Shown piece by piece: positions 16,885 to 24,500 of a stretch of DNA of 64,000 nucleotides (position 1 is its first letter; each line of letters begins with the position of its first letter). The position numbers and the translations under genes are program-made. This DNA is from Acinetobacter oleivorans DR1 (GTDB lineage Bacteria; Pseudomonadota; Gammaproteobacteria; Pseudomonadales; Moraxellaceae), in assembly GCF_000196795.1 (NCBI RefSeq), contig NC_014259.1, positions 3,658,001 to 3,722,000 on the forward strand, in the 5' to 3' direction. Under the pieces are notes generated by a model. That model was not told the DNA's origin and ran no database searches. It saw nothing but the letters and a program-made list of their open reading frames with translations.

Positions 16885-17517
16885 ATGCTGGAGCTTTCTC
16901 AAATTTTAGCATTTGGACTAATTTGTTTGGCGATGGTACTCACTCCTGGTCCCAATATGATTTACCTTATTTCCCGCTCAATTTGCCAAGGGAAAACCGC
17001 TGGATTTATCTCTTTAGGTGGCGTAGCTGTAGGCTTTATCTTTTATATGCTTTGCGCATCTTTTGGTATTACGGCGTTAATTGTAGCTGTTCCTTATGCT
17101 TACGATACTATTCGTATTGCTGGTGCGATTTATTTACTCTGGCTTGCATGGAAAGCACTACGTCCAAATGCCGCTCCAATTTTCAATGTAAAAGATTTAT
17201 CAGTAGATTCCCCAGCTAAACTCTTTTTAATGGGTTTTGCGACCAACCTGCTTAATCCGAAAATTGCCATTATGTATTTATCTTTACTCCCACAGTTTAT
17301 TCACCCACAACAAGGCAGTATTTTGTGGCAATCAATTCAACTCGGTACGATTCAAATTTTTGTCAGCGTTTCAGTAAATGCGCTTATTGTACTTTCTGCG
17401 GGTAGCATTGCCCTTTTTCTACAACAAAAACCTCTTTGGGCAAATATACAACGCTGGCTCATGGGAACAGTATTAGCAGGACTTGCTGTTAAAATTCTTT
17501 TAGAAAATCGCCGATAA
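16885..17517 (+). CDS. LysE/RhtB-family amino acid exporter
   Basis: Inner-membrane exporter of 210 residues with about six hydrophobic helices. The family motif GLICLAMVLTPGPNMIYLISRS (11-32) with its conserved TPGPN is intact, as is GFATNLLNPKIAIMY in the middle. The start at 16885 is supported by TTGGAG upstream and gives the standard MLELSQILAF N-terminus; a GTG at 16813 in frame would add 24 polar residues. Substrates of this family are amino acids such as homoserine, threonine, or lysine; the substrate here is not determinable. No regulator gene is adjacent. Confidence 0.9.
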   Translation: MLELSQILAFGLICLAMVLTPGPNMIYLISRSICQGKTAGFISLGGVAVGFIFYMLCASFGITALIVAVPYAYDTIRIAGAIYLLWLAWKALRPNAAPIFNVKDLSVDSPAKLFLMGFATNLLNPKIAIMYLSLLPQFIHPQQGSILWQSIQLGTIQIFVSVSVNALIVLSAGSIALFLQQKPLWANIQRWLMGTVLAGLAVKILLENRR

Positions 17518-17559
17518 CTCAAGCTTCTTATTTCATCCTCTATTAACACTCAATTGAAC

Positions 17560-17600
17560 AGTGTATTACGACGATAAATTCAGTTCGTGATACACTTTTG
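17560..17600 (+). terminator. Long hairpin between the LysE exporter and the acyltransferase
   Basis: AGTGTATTACGA (17560-17571) pairs with TCGTGATACACT (17585-17596), 11 Watson-Crick pairs and one G-U, then TTTTG. It could be a weak terminator of the exporter gene or an operator for the following gene. Confidence 0.4.
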
Positions 17601-17633
17601 CCTGTTTTAACTTTTTGAACTCTTTATATCGTT

Positions 17634-18569
17634 ATGAGCCAAAAGCAGCCTTATACGCCCGGTGAATTTCAATGGTCCTTTTTATTGCCTAAATATTGGG
17701 GTGTTTGGATTGCTATTGTCTTTTTAATGCTTTTGGCTATTTTACCTTGGGCCATACAATGGCGTCTGGCGCATGGCGTAGCTCATCTAGCTTGGAAATA
17801 TCTAAAATCACGCCGTAAAACCACTATTCGTAATTTAGAAGTCTGTTTTCCTGAATGGTCTGCCGATAAGGTTCAACAACAAGCTCAACAAGTTTTCGTC
17901 GATATGATGCTTGGAGTGTTTGAAACCTTAAATGCATGGTACAGCCCACGCTGGTTTAAAAACCGAGTCACGATTGAAGGTTTAGAGCACATTACCAATG
18001 CCCAAGCTCAGGGCAAAGGTGTTTTATTACTGGGGACTCACAGCACGCTTCTTGATGCTGGCGGCTATGTTTGTGCTCAGTATTTTGAACCAGATGTTGT
18101 CTATCGACCTCAAAATAACCCATTGCTCGATATGCTCATTTATCGTTGCCGTGGCACGATTTATAAAGCACAAATCGATCATGATGATATGCGTGGTTTA
18201 ATTCGCCACCTTAAAGATGGCGATGCAATTTGGTATAGCCCCGACCAAGACTTTGGACTTAAACAAGGTGTTATGGCACCGTTTTTCGGTGTACCTGCTG
18301 CCACAGTCACTGCACACCGCCGCTTATTAAAAATCTCAAAAGCAGTCGCCGTGCCTTTATATTTCTATCGCCATGGAGATATAAAGAACCCGAAATATCA
18401 CGTTCTGATTGAACCTGCGGTCGACAATATGCCAAGCGAAGACGAAGTCGATGATGCAACACGCGTCAATAAAATTATTGAAAATCAACTTCGCATCGCA
18501 CCGACTCAATATATGTGGTTCCACCGTCGATTTAAGACACGTCCTGAGGGATATGAAGAGATCTATTAA
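17634..18569 (+). CDS. lpxL: LpxL-type lipid A acyltransferase
   Basis: Late acyltransferase of lipid A synthesis, 311 residues, inner membrane. One TM helix (about 22-40) precedes the catalytic part. The dyad is HX4D in GTHSTLLDAGG (H136, D141); E. coli LpxL uses HX4E, so the acid differs. The VYRPQNNPLLD segment, WYSPDQDFG and MWFHRRFKTRPEG closely match LpxL rather than LpxM. Acinetobacter enzymes of this class add C12 or hydroxylated C12 chains to lipid A; which position this one serves is not seen. A glycosyltransferase gene follows, suggesting a lipooligosaccharide-related locus. An exact LpxL/LpxM choice is likely but not certain. Confidence 0.8.
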   Translation: MSQKQPYTPGEFQWSFLLPKYWGVWIAIVFLMLLAILPWAIQWRLAHGVAHLAWKYLKSRRKTTIRNLEVCFPEWSADKVQQQAQQVFVDMMLGVFETLNAWYSPRWFKNRVTIEGLEHITNAQAQGKGVLLLGTHSTLLDAGGYVCAQYFEPDVVYRPQNNPLLDMLIYRCRGTIYKAQIDHDDMRGLIRHLKDGDAIWYSPDQDFGLKQGVMAPFFGVPAATVTAHRRLLKISKAVAVPLYFYRHGDIKNPKYHVLIEPAVDNMPSEDEVDDATRVNKIIENQLRIAPTQYMWFHRRFKTRPEGYEEIY

Positions 18570-18640
18570 ATAATCTTCTGTAATGACCACACTGTAGTTA
18601 TAAACATTTAAATAAACACCAGTATCTACTATCGTGCGAA

Positions 18641-18744
18641 GGCGACAAGGATGTCGCCTGTTGGACTACGACATCATGGATGTGTCGTTAGTCCAACAAA
18701 TGGTTTTGTTACTTTTGCCAAAACAAAAGTAAGGAGTAAACTCC
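18641..18744. repeat. Chain of four hairpins between the acyltransferase and glycosyltransferase genes
   Basis: Four perfect or near-perfect inverted repeats lie head to tail: GGCGACA/TGTCGCC (18641-18658); TGTTGGACTACGACA with TGTCG-T-TAGTCCAACA (18659-18698, one bulge); TTACTTTTG/CAAAAGTAA (18709-18732); and GGAGT/ACTCC (18733-18744). The second hairpin is GC-richer than its surroundings. It looks like a dispersed intergenic repeat of the REP or MITE kind, which I cannot confirm without a genome. It contains a short frame (18676-18732) that I do not consider a gene. Confidence 0.6.
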
Positions 18745-18802
18745 ACCTATTGAATGAATAAATCGTAAGACCCCGCTTTGCTACAACCTAAAGGCAAAAA
18801 CA

Positions 18803-19903
18803 ATGAAAGTGATGCAACTTCTCCCAGAACTCAACAGCGGTGGCGTAGAACGCGGCACACTAGAAATTGCCCGTGCGCTCGTTGCACAAGGCCACCAATC
18901 ATTGGTTGTTTCAAATGGTGGCCGTTTGGTCTCACAGCTCGAAGCTGAAGGCTCTACTCACTTAACGCTACCAATTCATAAAAAATCACTTTCAAGCTTG
19001 TGGCAAATCCGCCCATTGCGCCAGCTGATTGAACAGCATCAACCAGATATTGTTCATGTACGCTCACGCGTACCTGCTTGGCTGACTCACTTTGCTTTAA
19101 GAAAAATACCTGCGAACAAACGCCCTCACCTCATTAGCACGGTGCATGGCTTTTATTCAGTCAATCGTTATAGTGCAATTATGACTCAGGCCGAAAAAGT
19201 GATTGCTGTTTCAGACAGCGTAGTTAAATACATCACTGACCATTATAAAAACTGCCCTCCCCAAGATATTGTTCGGATTTATCGAGGAATTGACCCAGCC
19301 GCGTTTCCACATAATTATCAGCCATCAGCACAATGGTTTAATCAAGTTTTTAATGACTTTCCTGAACTTGAAAATAAGTTTTTACTTTGCTTACCTGGCC
19401 GTATTACACGTTTAAAAGGACATGAAAGTTTAATTGAATTGATGCAAAAACTAGGTGAACAATATCCTCAGCTACATGCTGTGGTGGTTGGCGGTGCCGA
19501 TGCAAAAAAACAGGCCTATTTAAGCGAGTTGCAGAGTACCATTCAAAGCAAAGGACTCACAGATAAAATTACCTTTGTAGGACATCGCTCAGATATTCGC
19601 GAATGGCTCGCTTTTAGTGACATTGTGCTCTCTCTATCCAATCAGGCAGAAACATTCGGTAGAACAGCATTAGAAGCGCTTTCAGTAGGTACTCCAGTCA
19701 TTGGCTGGAATCGTGGAGGCGTAGCCGAGATTTTATCGAATATCTATACACAAGGTCTTGTTGAAGTAGGAAATGAAAAGGCTTTACTGGAAACAGTTAG
19801 ACAGCATATTGAACAGCCTCAAGTCGTTGCCCCTGTTACCAGGTTTAGCTTGAAAGACATGTGTGATCAAACACTGGCTCTATATGAATCTGTACTGAAA
19901 TAA
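18803..19903 (+). CDS. Glycosyltransferase family 4 protein, lipooligosaccharide-type
   Basis: GT-B fold glycosyltransferase of 366 residues. The N-terminal domain opens MKVMQLLPELNSGGVERGTLE with the acceptor-side GGVER loop. The C-terminal domain carries LPGRITRLKGHESLI, VGGADAKK and the donor-binding EX7E-like QAETFGRTALEALSVGTPVIGW (about 288-309). It resembles WaaG-like enzymes that extend lipopolysaccharide core. Lying after an LpxL-like gene, it likely acts on lipooligosaccharide; donor and acceptor are inference. No TM segment, so it is a peripheral cytoplasmic-face enzyme. A terminator follows at once. Confidence 0.88.
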   Translation: MKVMQLLPELNSGGVERGTLEIARALVAQGHQSLVVSNGGRLVSQLEAEGSTHLTLPIHKKSLSSLWQIRPLRQLIEQHQPDIVHVRSRVPAWLTHFALRKIPANKRPHLISTVHGFYSVNRYSAIMTQAEKVIAVSDSVVKYITDHYKNCPPQDIVRIYRGIDPAAFPHNYQPSAQWFNQVFNDFPELENKFLLCLPGRITRLKGHESLIELMQKLGEQYPQLHAVVVGGADAKKQAYLSELQSTIQSKGLTDKITFVGHRSDIREWLAFSDIVLSLSNQAETFGRTALEALSVGTPVIGWNRGGVAEILSNIYTQGLVEVGNEKALLETVRQHIEQPQVVAPVTRFSLKDMCDQTLALYESVLK

Positions 19904-19910
19904 CCCCATA

Positions 19911-19938
19911 AAAAAACCCGCGATCAACGCGGGTTTTT
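19911..19938. terminator. Terminator between the glycosyltransferase and gltP
   Basis: CCCGCG/CGCGGG stem with loop ATCAA, A-run before and T-run after; it serves both converging genes. Confidence 0.9.
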
Positions 19939-19961
19939 ATTACAACAATAAAAAGTCAGCT

Positions 19962-21248
19962 TTATTTAAGCGATGCTTCATAAGCTGCTGCTTTTTCATA
20001 GTCGTATTGTTTTTCCCATTTACTAATCACAAGTACTGCAAGTGCATTACCTACAACATTCAATGCGGTACGTGCCATATCCATGATACGGTCAACACCA
20101 GCAATAAATGCCAAGCCTTCTACAGGAATACCAACACTACCTAATGTTGCTAATAACACAACAAACGATACGCCAGGAACACCCGCAATACCTTTAGAAG
20201 TAATCATTAAAGTTACAACTAAAATGACCTGTTGGCTAATTGACATTTCAATACCGTAAAGCTGTGCAATAAAGATTGCCGCGATACTTTGGTAAAGCGT
20301 AGAACCGTCAAGGTTAAATGAATAACCTGTTGGGATTACAAAACTAGAAATTGCTTTAGGCGCGCCATAAGCTTCCATCTTTTGCATAATACGCGGTAAA
20401 ACTGTTTCAGAGCTTGCAGTTGAATATGCCAAAATTAATTCATCTTTCAAAATCTTAAATAAAGTAAAGATATTGATGCTGAACATTTTTGCAGTTAAAC
20501 CAAGTACCACCAAAGCAAAGAACAAGATCGCGCCATATACCAACACGACTAATTTGCCTAAAGGGATAAGCGAAGCGAAACCGAAGTTTGCAACCGTTAC
20601 TGCAATCAAACCAAACACACCCACTGGCGCATATTTCATGATGATGTGCGTTACACGGAACATTGTTTCCGATACAGCATGAAATACGTTTAATAATGGA
20701 TCTTTAGTTGTTGCTGGTAATGAAGACAAACCAATACCAAATAACACAGCAAAGAAAATCACAGGTAACATTTCGCCATGCGCCATTGAACTAATAATGT
20801 TCGTTGGGATAAGCGATAATATTGTCTGCATAATGCCATGAGACTGTGACTGAACTTCTTCAGTTGTATGCTTATATTGAGAAATATCAGTTTGAACCAG
20901 TTGAGACATATCAATGCCTGAACCTGGATGGAAGATATTCGCTGCAACTAAGCCCACCAAAATAGCAATAGTGGTAATAATTTCAAAATAGAGAATGGTT
21001 TTAAAACCAAGTCGCCCTAAACTTTTCGTACTGCCAACACCTGCAATACCTAAAATTAAGGTAGAGAAAACGATTGGAATAACAATCATTTTAATCAGGC
21101 TAATGAAAATCTTACCAAGTGGCGTAAGAACATTAGTTACAATACTGTCTTTGATTTCAGGCTGATTATGTAAAACAGCCCCGACAACTATCCCTAGGAT
21201 TAAAGCAATTAAAATTTGCCAAGCAAGGCTAAATTTAAAATTCTTCAT
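19962..21248 (-). CDS. gltP: Dicarboxylate/amino acid:cation symporter (GltP type)
   Basis: DAACS-family secondary transporter of 428 residues in the inner membrane, probably taking up glutamate or aspartate with protons or sodium. The signature parts are present: the serine-rich YSTASSETVLPRIMQ re-entrant loop (about 272-286), the IPTGYSFNLDGSTLYQ motif (about 303-318) and the C-terminal DRIMDMARTALNVVGNALA. The start at 21248 has AAGGAT 7 bases upstream and gives MKNFKFSLAWQ; an in-frame GTG at 21266 is less good. A long, structured leader (21249-21433 region) precedes it, and no second gene shares the operon. Confidence 0.88.
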   Translation of the reverse strand: MKNFKFSLAWQILIALILGIVVGAVLHNQPEIKDSIVTNVLTPLGKIFISLIKMIVIPIVFSTLILGIAGVGSTKSLGRLGFKTILYFEIITTIAILVGLVAANIFHPGSGIDMSQLVQTDISQYKHTTEEVQSQSHGIMQTILSLIPTNIISSMAHGEMLPVIFFAVLFGIGLSSLPATTKDPLLNVFHAVSETMFRVTHIIMKYAPVGVFGLIAVTVANFGFASLIPLGKLVVLVYGAILFFALVVLGLTAKMFSINIFTLFKILKDELILAYSTASSETVLPRIMQKMEAYGAPKAISSFVIPTGYSFNLDGSTLYQSIAAIFIAQLYGIEMSISQQVILVVTLMITSKGIAGVPGVSFVVLLATLGSVGIPVEGLAFIAGVDRIMDMARTALNVVGNALAVLVISKWEKQYDYEKAAAYEASLK

Positions 21249-21670
21249 AAGACAATCCTTATGCACCGCAAAGTATCAAATATGAGAGGGAGAAGACCAC
21301 TAACTAAGAGTGAAACCTCAATATGTACAGTAATTTCCAAACAGAAATTTAAATGTACAAACAAATCACAACTCGCCGATCTGACGAGATAAACAACAAT
21401 GCCTGTTGACGATCCAACATGTCAACGATCGGCACATTCTATTGAGATTTGCTAATTAAACAACCCCAATTTATATCTAAACAGATGAAAACCCATATTT
21501 ATTCATCAATAATCTATAAAAACAGAAACTTATCTGAAAAAAAAATTGTATCTATTTTCATTAAAAATTACTTAGATATAGATGAGTGCTTACCTATCAT
21601 TAGATAGATTTTAAAATTAAGATTAACTTAAAAATATTTCTTTTTTTACGATAAATTAAATATGGTATAT
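21249..21670. other. Leader and AT-rich promoter region of gltP
   Basis: This stretch holds no convincing gene. The part nearest gltP contains a folded element (21372-21433). The rest (about 21440-21670) is very AT-rich with A and T runs and no repeat that I can define; promoters for gltP are likely here but no hexamer pair stands out. Confidence 0.5.
21372..21433 (-). promoter_or_regulatory. Structured element in the gltP 5' leader with competing stems
   Basis: GCCGATC (21375-21381) is the exact inverse of GATCGGC (21427-21433), and inside it GTTGAC (21405-21410) pairs with GTCAAC (21421-21426), directly stacked on the outer arm. An alternative short hairpin CTCG/CGAG (21372-21388) would use the same outer arm and exclude it. 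The mutually exclusive pairing is riboswitch- or protein-site-like; no known riboswitch class is recognised. Confidence 0.45.
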
Positions 21671-21844
21671 ATAAAATATTAACCCGAGCTCTGCGTCCTG
21701 CAAAACTCGGGTAAATGAGGTTGTGCTTTCAGGTTAATCGTTATTTTTATCGTTTCCGTTCCAACATCTAATCCGTGATGCTATTCCATATCAGCTTTGT
21801 GTATCCTTACGTGGGATAGTCCATTCCCGTTTCCGTGTGCCGAT
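21671..21844 (-). ncRNA. Putative CsrA/RsmA-binding small RNA (RsmX/Y/Z-like)
   Basis: About 175 nt of non-coding sequence on the minus strand with nine GGA motifs (TCC on the plus strand at 21696, 21755, 21760, 21772, 21785, 21804, 21820, 21825 and 21832). Several are in hairpin loops: CATC-loop ACGGATTA-GATG (21765-21780), GGGA-loop ATGGACTA-TCCC (21813-21828), GTA-AGGA-TAC (21801-21810), GTT/AAC (21752-21765) and GCT/AGC (21780-21795). The 3' end is an ACCCGAG/CTCGGGT terminator stem (21682-21712) with a TGC-AGGAC-GCA top loop, then TTAATATTTT. This is how RsmX/Y/Z and CsrB RNAs sequester CsrA. The 5' end is estimated from a -10-like TATTCT. No database check was possible. Confidence 0.72.
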
Positions 21845-21850
21845 GAATGT

Positions 21851-21918
21851 AGAATAAGGTTTTTATCCCCCCCTGCCTATTCGCCCTAGACTCAAATCTT
21901 TGTACGTTATTGCTTACA
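21851..21918 (-). promoter_or_regulatory. Promoter of the Rsm-like RNA with a GacA upstream activating sequence
   Basis: On the minus strand TGTAAG-N6-CGTACA (21901-21918) matches 11 of 12 fixed bases of the GacA box TGTAAG-N6-CTTACA. TATTCT (21851-21856) is a plausible -10. The box centre lies about 65 bases before the expected start point, the spacing found for rsm genes in pseudomonads. No good -35 is present, as expected for an activated promoter. Confidence 0.65.
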
Positions 21919-21936
21919 TCAATTTTTATATTCTTT

Positions 21937-23046
21937 TTATTTATAAGGCTGTGCAATTTTATCAGTCACAATTTTTTCTTCTTTTTCAGCCTTTGCAATC
22001 CCTTCTTGTATGGCGCTTTGAGCCTCTTCTTCATCGGTTTGAGTTTGTTCCAATTCCTCTTGAATATGTTCAAATATTCGCCCAGTCTGCAAAACAACAT
22101 ATACAGGAAAATGATCAGATCCAATATGTGGTAAACGCTGCATTTTAACTAAACCAAAATCCGTACTATGAAAAATATGATCTAAAGACCAACGCAGCAA
22201 TGGATAATCTGCATGAAAAGTATTAATAAAATGTCGCCCAACTCGTGGGTCAAGTAGCCCACTAATCCGCTGGAACAACCGCGTAGTTCGTGACCACGCT
22301 ACATCATTTAAATCTCCCATCACAATACAGCTTTCATCTAAGTCTTTAATCTGGTCGCCAACAATTAAAAGCTCTGCATCACGTAAAGTCGAATCTTTCG
22401 CCTCGGTTGGACTCGGTGGCTTCGGATGTAAACAATAGAGTTGAACTGGCATACCAGATCGTAAGGTCACAGTAGTATGAATAGATGGAATTTCATCACT
22501 TAAAATAAATTTAACTTCAGTATTCGATAGAGATAATCGACTATATAAATGCATGCCGTATAAATTATCTAAAGGCACGGGAACGCGATAAGGATAATCT
22601 TCTTCAATTTCTTTTAAAGCATTTTCCCAAGTCTTATCACTTTCCAATGTAAGTAACAAATCTGGTTTTAATGTCCTGATCTGTTCAAGCAATAAATGAT
22701 ATTTATCATTTGGGGTTAGAACATTCGATACAATTAATGAAATTTGCTTTTGTTGGTCTAACTGGGATGATTTGACCTGTTTAACCTGTTTTCTCCAGAG
22801 CAAGGTATAAGGCAAAACCATTTTAAGCTGATAGGCGATGGCCGCCATAAGCACAGCAAGCACTATTTCACGCCATAGATTCCATTCGCCAGGCCAAAAC
22901 AGCATACCAACAAAGGCTAATAGACCAACAAATAGAATCTGCAAACGAGGAAAATCGGCGCCACGAAACCACCACTCATCACGAGGAATAAGTGACCAGA
23001 AACTTAACCAAATCACCAGACCAGCTAGAACTTCGACATAAATCAT
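21937..23046 (-). CDS. Endonuclease/exonuclease/phosphatase (EEP) family membrane protein
   Basis: A 369-residue protein. Residues about 1-70 form two or three TM helices (VLAGLVIWLSFWSL; ILFVGLLAFVGMLFW; IVLAVLMAAIAYQL) and the rest is an EEP fold. The catalytic parts are LLLTLESDKTWENA (Glu), CIVMGDLNDVAWS (the GDLN metal site) and IGSDHFPVYVV (SDH His). A C-terminal acidic tail follows. The fold covers DNases, phosphodiesterases and lipid phosphatases; the substrate is not visible. Topology suggests the enzyme faces the periplasm or cytoplasm next to the membrane. The gene stands alone between asd and the putative small RNA. Confidence 0.85.
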   Translation of the reverse strand: MIYVEVLAGLVIWLSFWSLIPRDEWWFRGADFPRLQILFVGLLAFVGMLFWPGEWNLWREIVLAVLMAAIAYQLKMVLPYTLLWRKQVKQVKSSQLDQQKQISLIVSNVLTPNDKYHLLLEQIRTLKPDLLLTLESDKTWENALKEIEEDYPYRVPVPLDNLYGMHLYSRLSLSNTEVKFILSDEIPSIHTTVTLRSGMPVQLYCLHPKPPSPTEAKDSTLRDAELLIVGDQIKDLDESCIVMGDLNDVAWSRTTRLFQRISGLLDPRVGRHFINTFHADYPLLRWSLDHIFHSTDFGLVKMQRLPHIGSDHFPVYVVLQTGRIFEHIQEELEQTQTDEEEAQSAIQEGIAKAEKEEKIVTDKIAQPYK

Positions 23047-23233
23047 TGAATTTTCTCTTTTAAGATGATTTGGTTTTTAAGTTTTTTGTCATCTTTATCA
23101 ATTTTGTATGTAACATAAACAAGATATTCTACTCAATAAACATGGTGTTTTGTTTCTGTAACGCTTGCAGTTGTGGACACTTTTGATACACTCAACTCCC
23201 CCTAACAATTTTAACGCACCGAGGCAAAATGAC

Positions 23234-24352
23234 ATGAAAGTAGGTCTGGTCGGTTGGCGCGGGATGGTCGGTTCCGTCCTTATGCAACGTATGGTTGAAG
23301 AGAATGATTTTGCTCATATTGAGCCATTTTATTTCTCTACCAGTAATGCAGGTGGTGAAGCTCCTTCATTTGGTGGTAAGACTGCCCCAGCACTTATGGA
23401 AGCTACAGACATTAATAGTCTGAAGCAAATGGATGTCATTATTACCTGTCAAGGTGGTGACTATACGTCTGAAGTTTTCCCACAGTTAAAAGCAACTGGT
23501 TGGGATGGCTACTGGATTGATGCAGCCTCTACTTTACGTATGTCAGATGATGCGATCATCGTTCTTGACCCAGTAAACCTTAACGTTATTAAAGACGGCT
23601 TGGTTAACGGCACCAAAACTTTCGTAGGCGGTAACTGTACCGTATCGCTTATGTTGATGGGTGTAGGTTCACTTTTCCAAAACAATTTGGTGGAGTGGAT
23701 GACTGCTATGACTTATCAAGCAGCATCAGGCGCTGGCGCACAAAACATGCGTGAGCTAATTACTGGTATGGGCTACTTATATAACAATACCAAAACATTG
23801 TTAGATGACCCTAAATCTGCAATTTTGGATATTGATCGTCAAGTTGCTGAGTTACAACGTGGCGAAGGTTTCCCATCTGCTAACTTTGGCGTGCCATTAG
23901 CTGGATCATTGATTCCTTATATTGATAAACAGCTCGAAAGCGGTCAGTCAAAAGAAGAGTGGAAAGGTCAGGTTGAAACCAACAAGATCTTGGGTAATTC
24001 ACAAATTGTTCCGATCGATGGCCACTGTGTCCGTATTGGCGCGATGCGTTGCCACTCTCAAGCACTGACAATCAAGTTGAAAAAAGATGTTCCACTTGAT
24101 GAAATCGAAGATATGATTCGCACTTCAAACCAATGGGCGAAAGTTGTACCAAACACTCGTGAAGCGTCTATGACTGACCTTACACCTGTTGCTGTAACTG
24201 GCACCTTAACTGTACCTGTTGGCCGTTTGCGCAAACTTAATATGGGTAAAGAATATTTAGGCGCATTCACAGTAGGTGATCAGTTACTTTGGGGTGCTGC
24301 TGAACCTTTACGTCGCATGTTACGTATCTTAGTAGAATACAAGAGCTCATAA
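23234..24352 (+). CDS. asd: Aspartate-semialdehyde dehydrogenase
   Basis: Converts aspartyl phosphate to aspartate semialdehyde with NADPH, the branch point to lysine, threonine, methionine and diaminopimelate. The 372-residue protein begins MKVGLVGWRGMVGSVL with the GxxGMVG nucleotide loop. The catalytic Cys lies in VGGNCTVSLMLM (about residue 135) and a His in IDGHCVRIGAMRCHSQAL, the usual gammaproteobacterial-type signature. The start at 23234 has GAGG upstream; an earlier in-frame ATG (23165) lacks a family match. In Pseudomonas this gene also precedes fimV. Confidence 0.96.
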   Translation: MKVGLVGWRGMVGSVLMQRMVEENDFAHIEPFYFSTSNAGGEAPSFGGKTAPALMEATDINSLKQMDVIITCQGGDYTSEVFPQLKATGWDGYWIDAASTLRMSDDAIIVLDPVNLNVIKDGLVNGTKTFVGGNCTVSLMLMGVGSLFQNNLVEWMTAMTYQAASGAGAQNMRELITGMGYLYNNTKTLLDDPKSAILDIDRQVAELQRGEGFPSANFGVPLAGSLIPYIDKQLESGQSKEEWKGQVETNKILGNSQIVPIDGHCVRIGAMRCHSQALTIKLKKDVPLDEIEDMIRTSNQWAKVVPNTREASMTDLTPVAVTGTLTVPVGRLRKLNMGKEYLGAFTVGDQLLWGAAEPLRRMLRILVEYKSS

Positions 24353-24377
24353 TTTGGTCTGAATTATTCAGTCAAAA

Positions 24378-24410
24378 CGAAAAGCCGATCACATTAGATC
24401 GGCTTTTTCG
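24378..24410 (+). terminator. Terminator of asd
   Basis: AAAAGCCGATC / GATCGGCTTTT with loop ACATTA. Confidence 0.88.
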
Positions 24411-24500
24411 TAACTGGTTTGTAAAAATTTTACAATTTATTTACATTTCATTATTGTATAATTTTGAACGACTTTACGACTTATTAGGTCATGGATTGAG

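Noticed and set aside
18676..18732. An 18-codon frame inside the four-hairpin element
   Set aside because: It coincides exactly with inverted-repeat arms, so its openness follows from structure, and no ribosome site precedes it.
21900..22148. Two plus-strand frames overlapping the end of the EEP gene
   Set aside because: They are AT-rich mirror frames over the 3' end of a real gene and the GacA-box region, with no family match.
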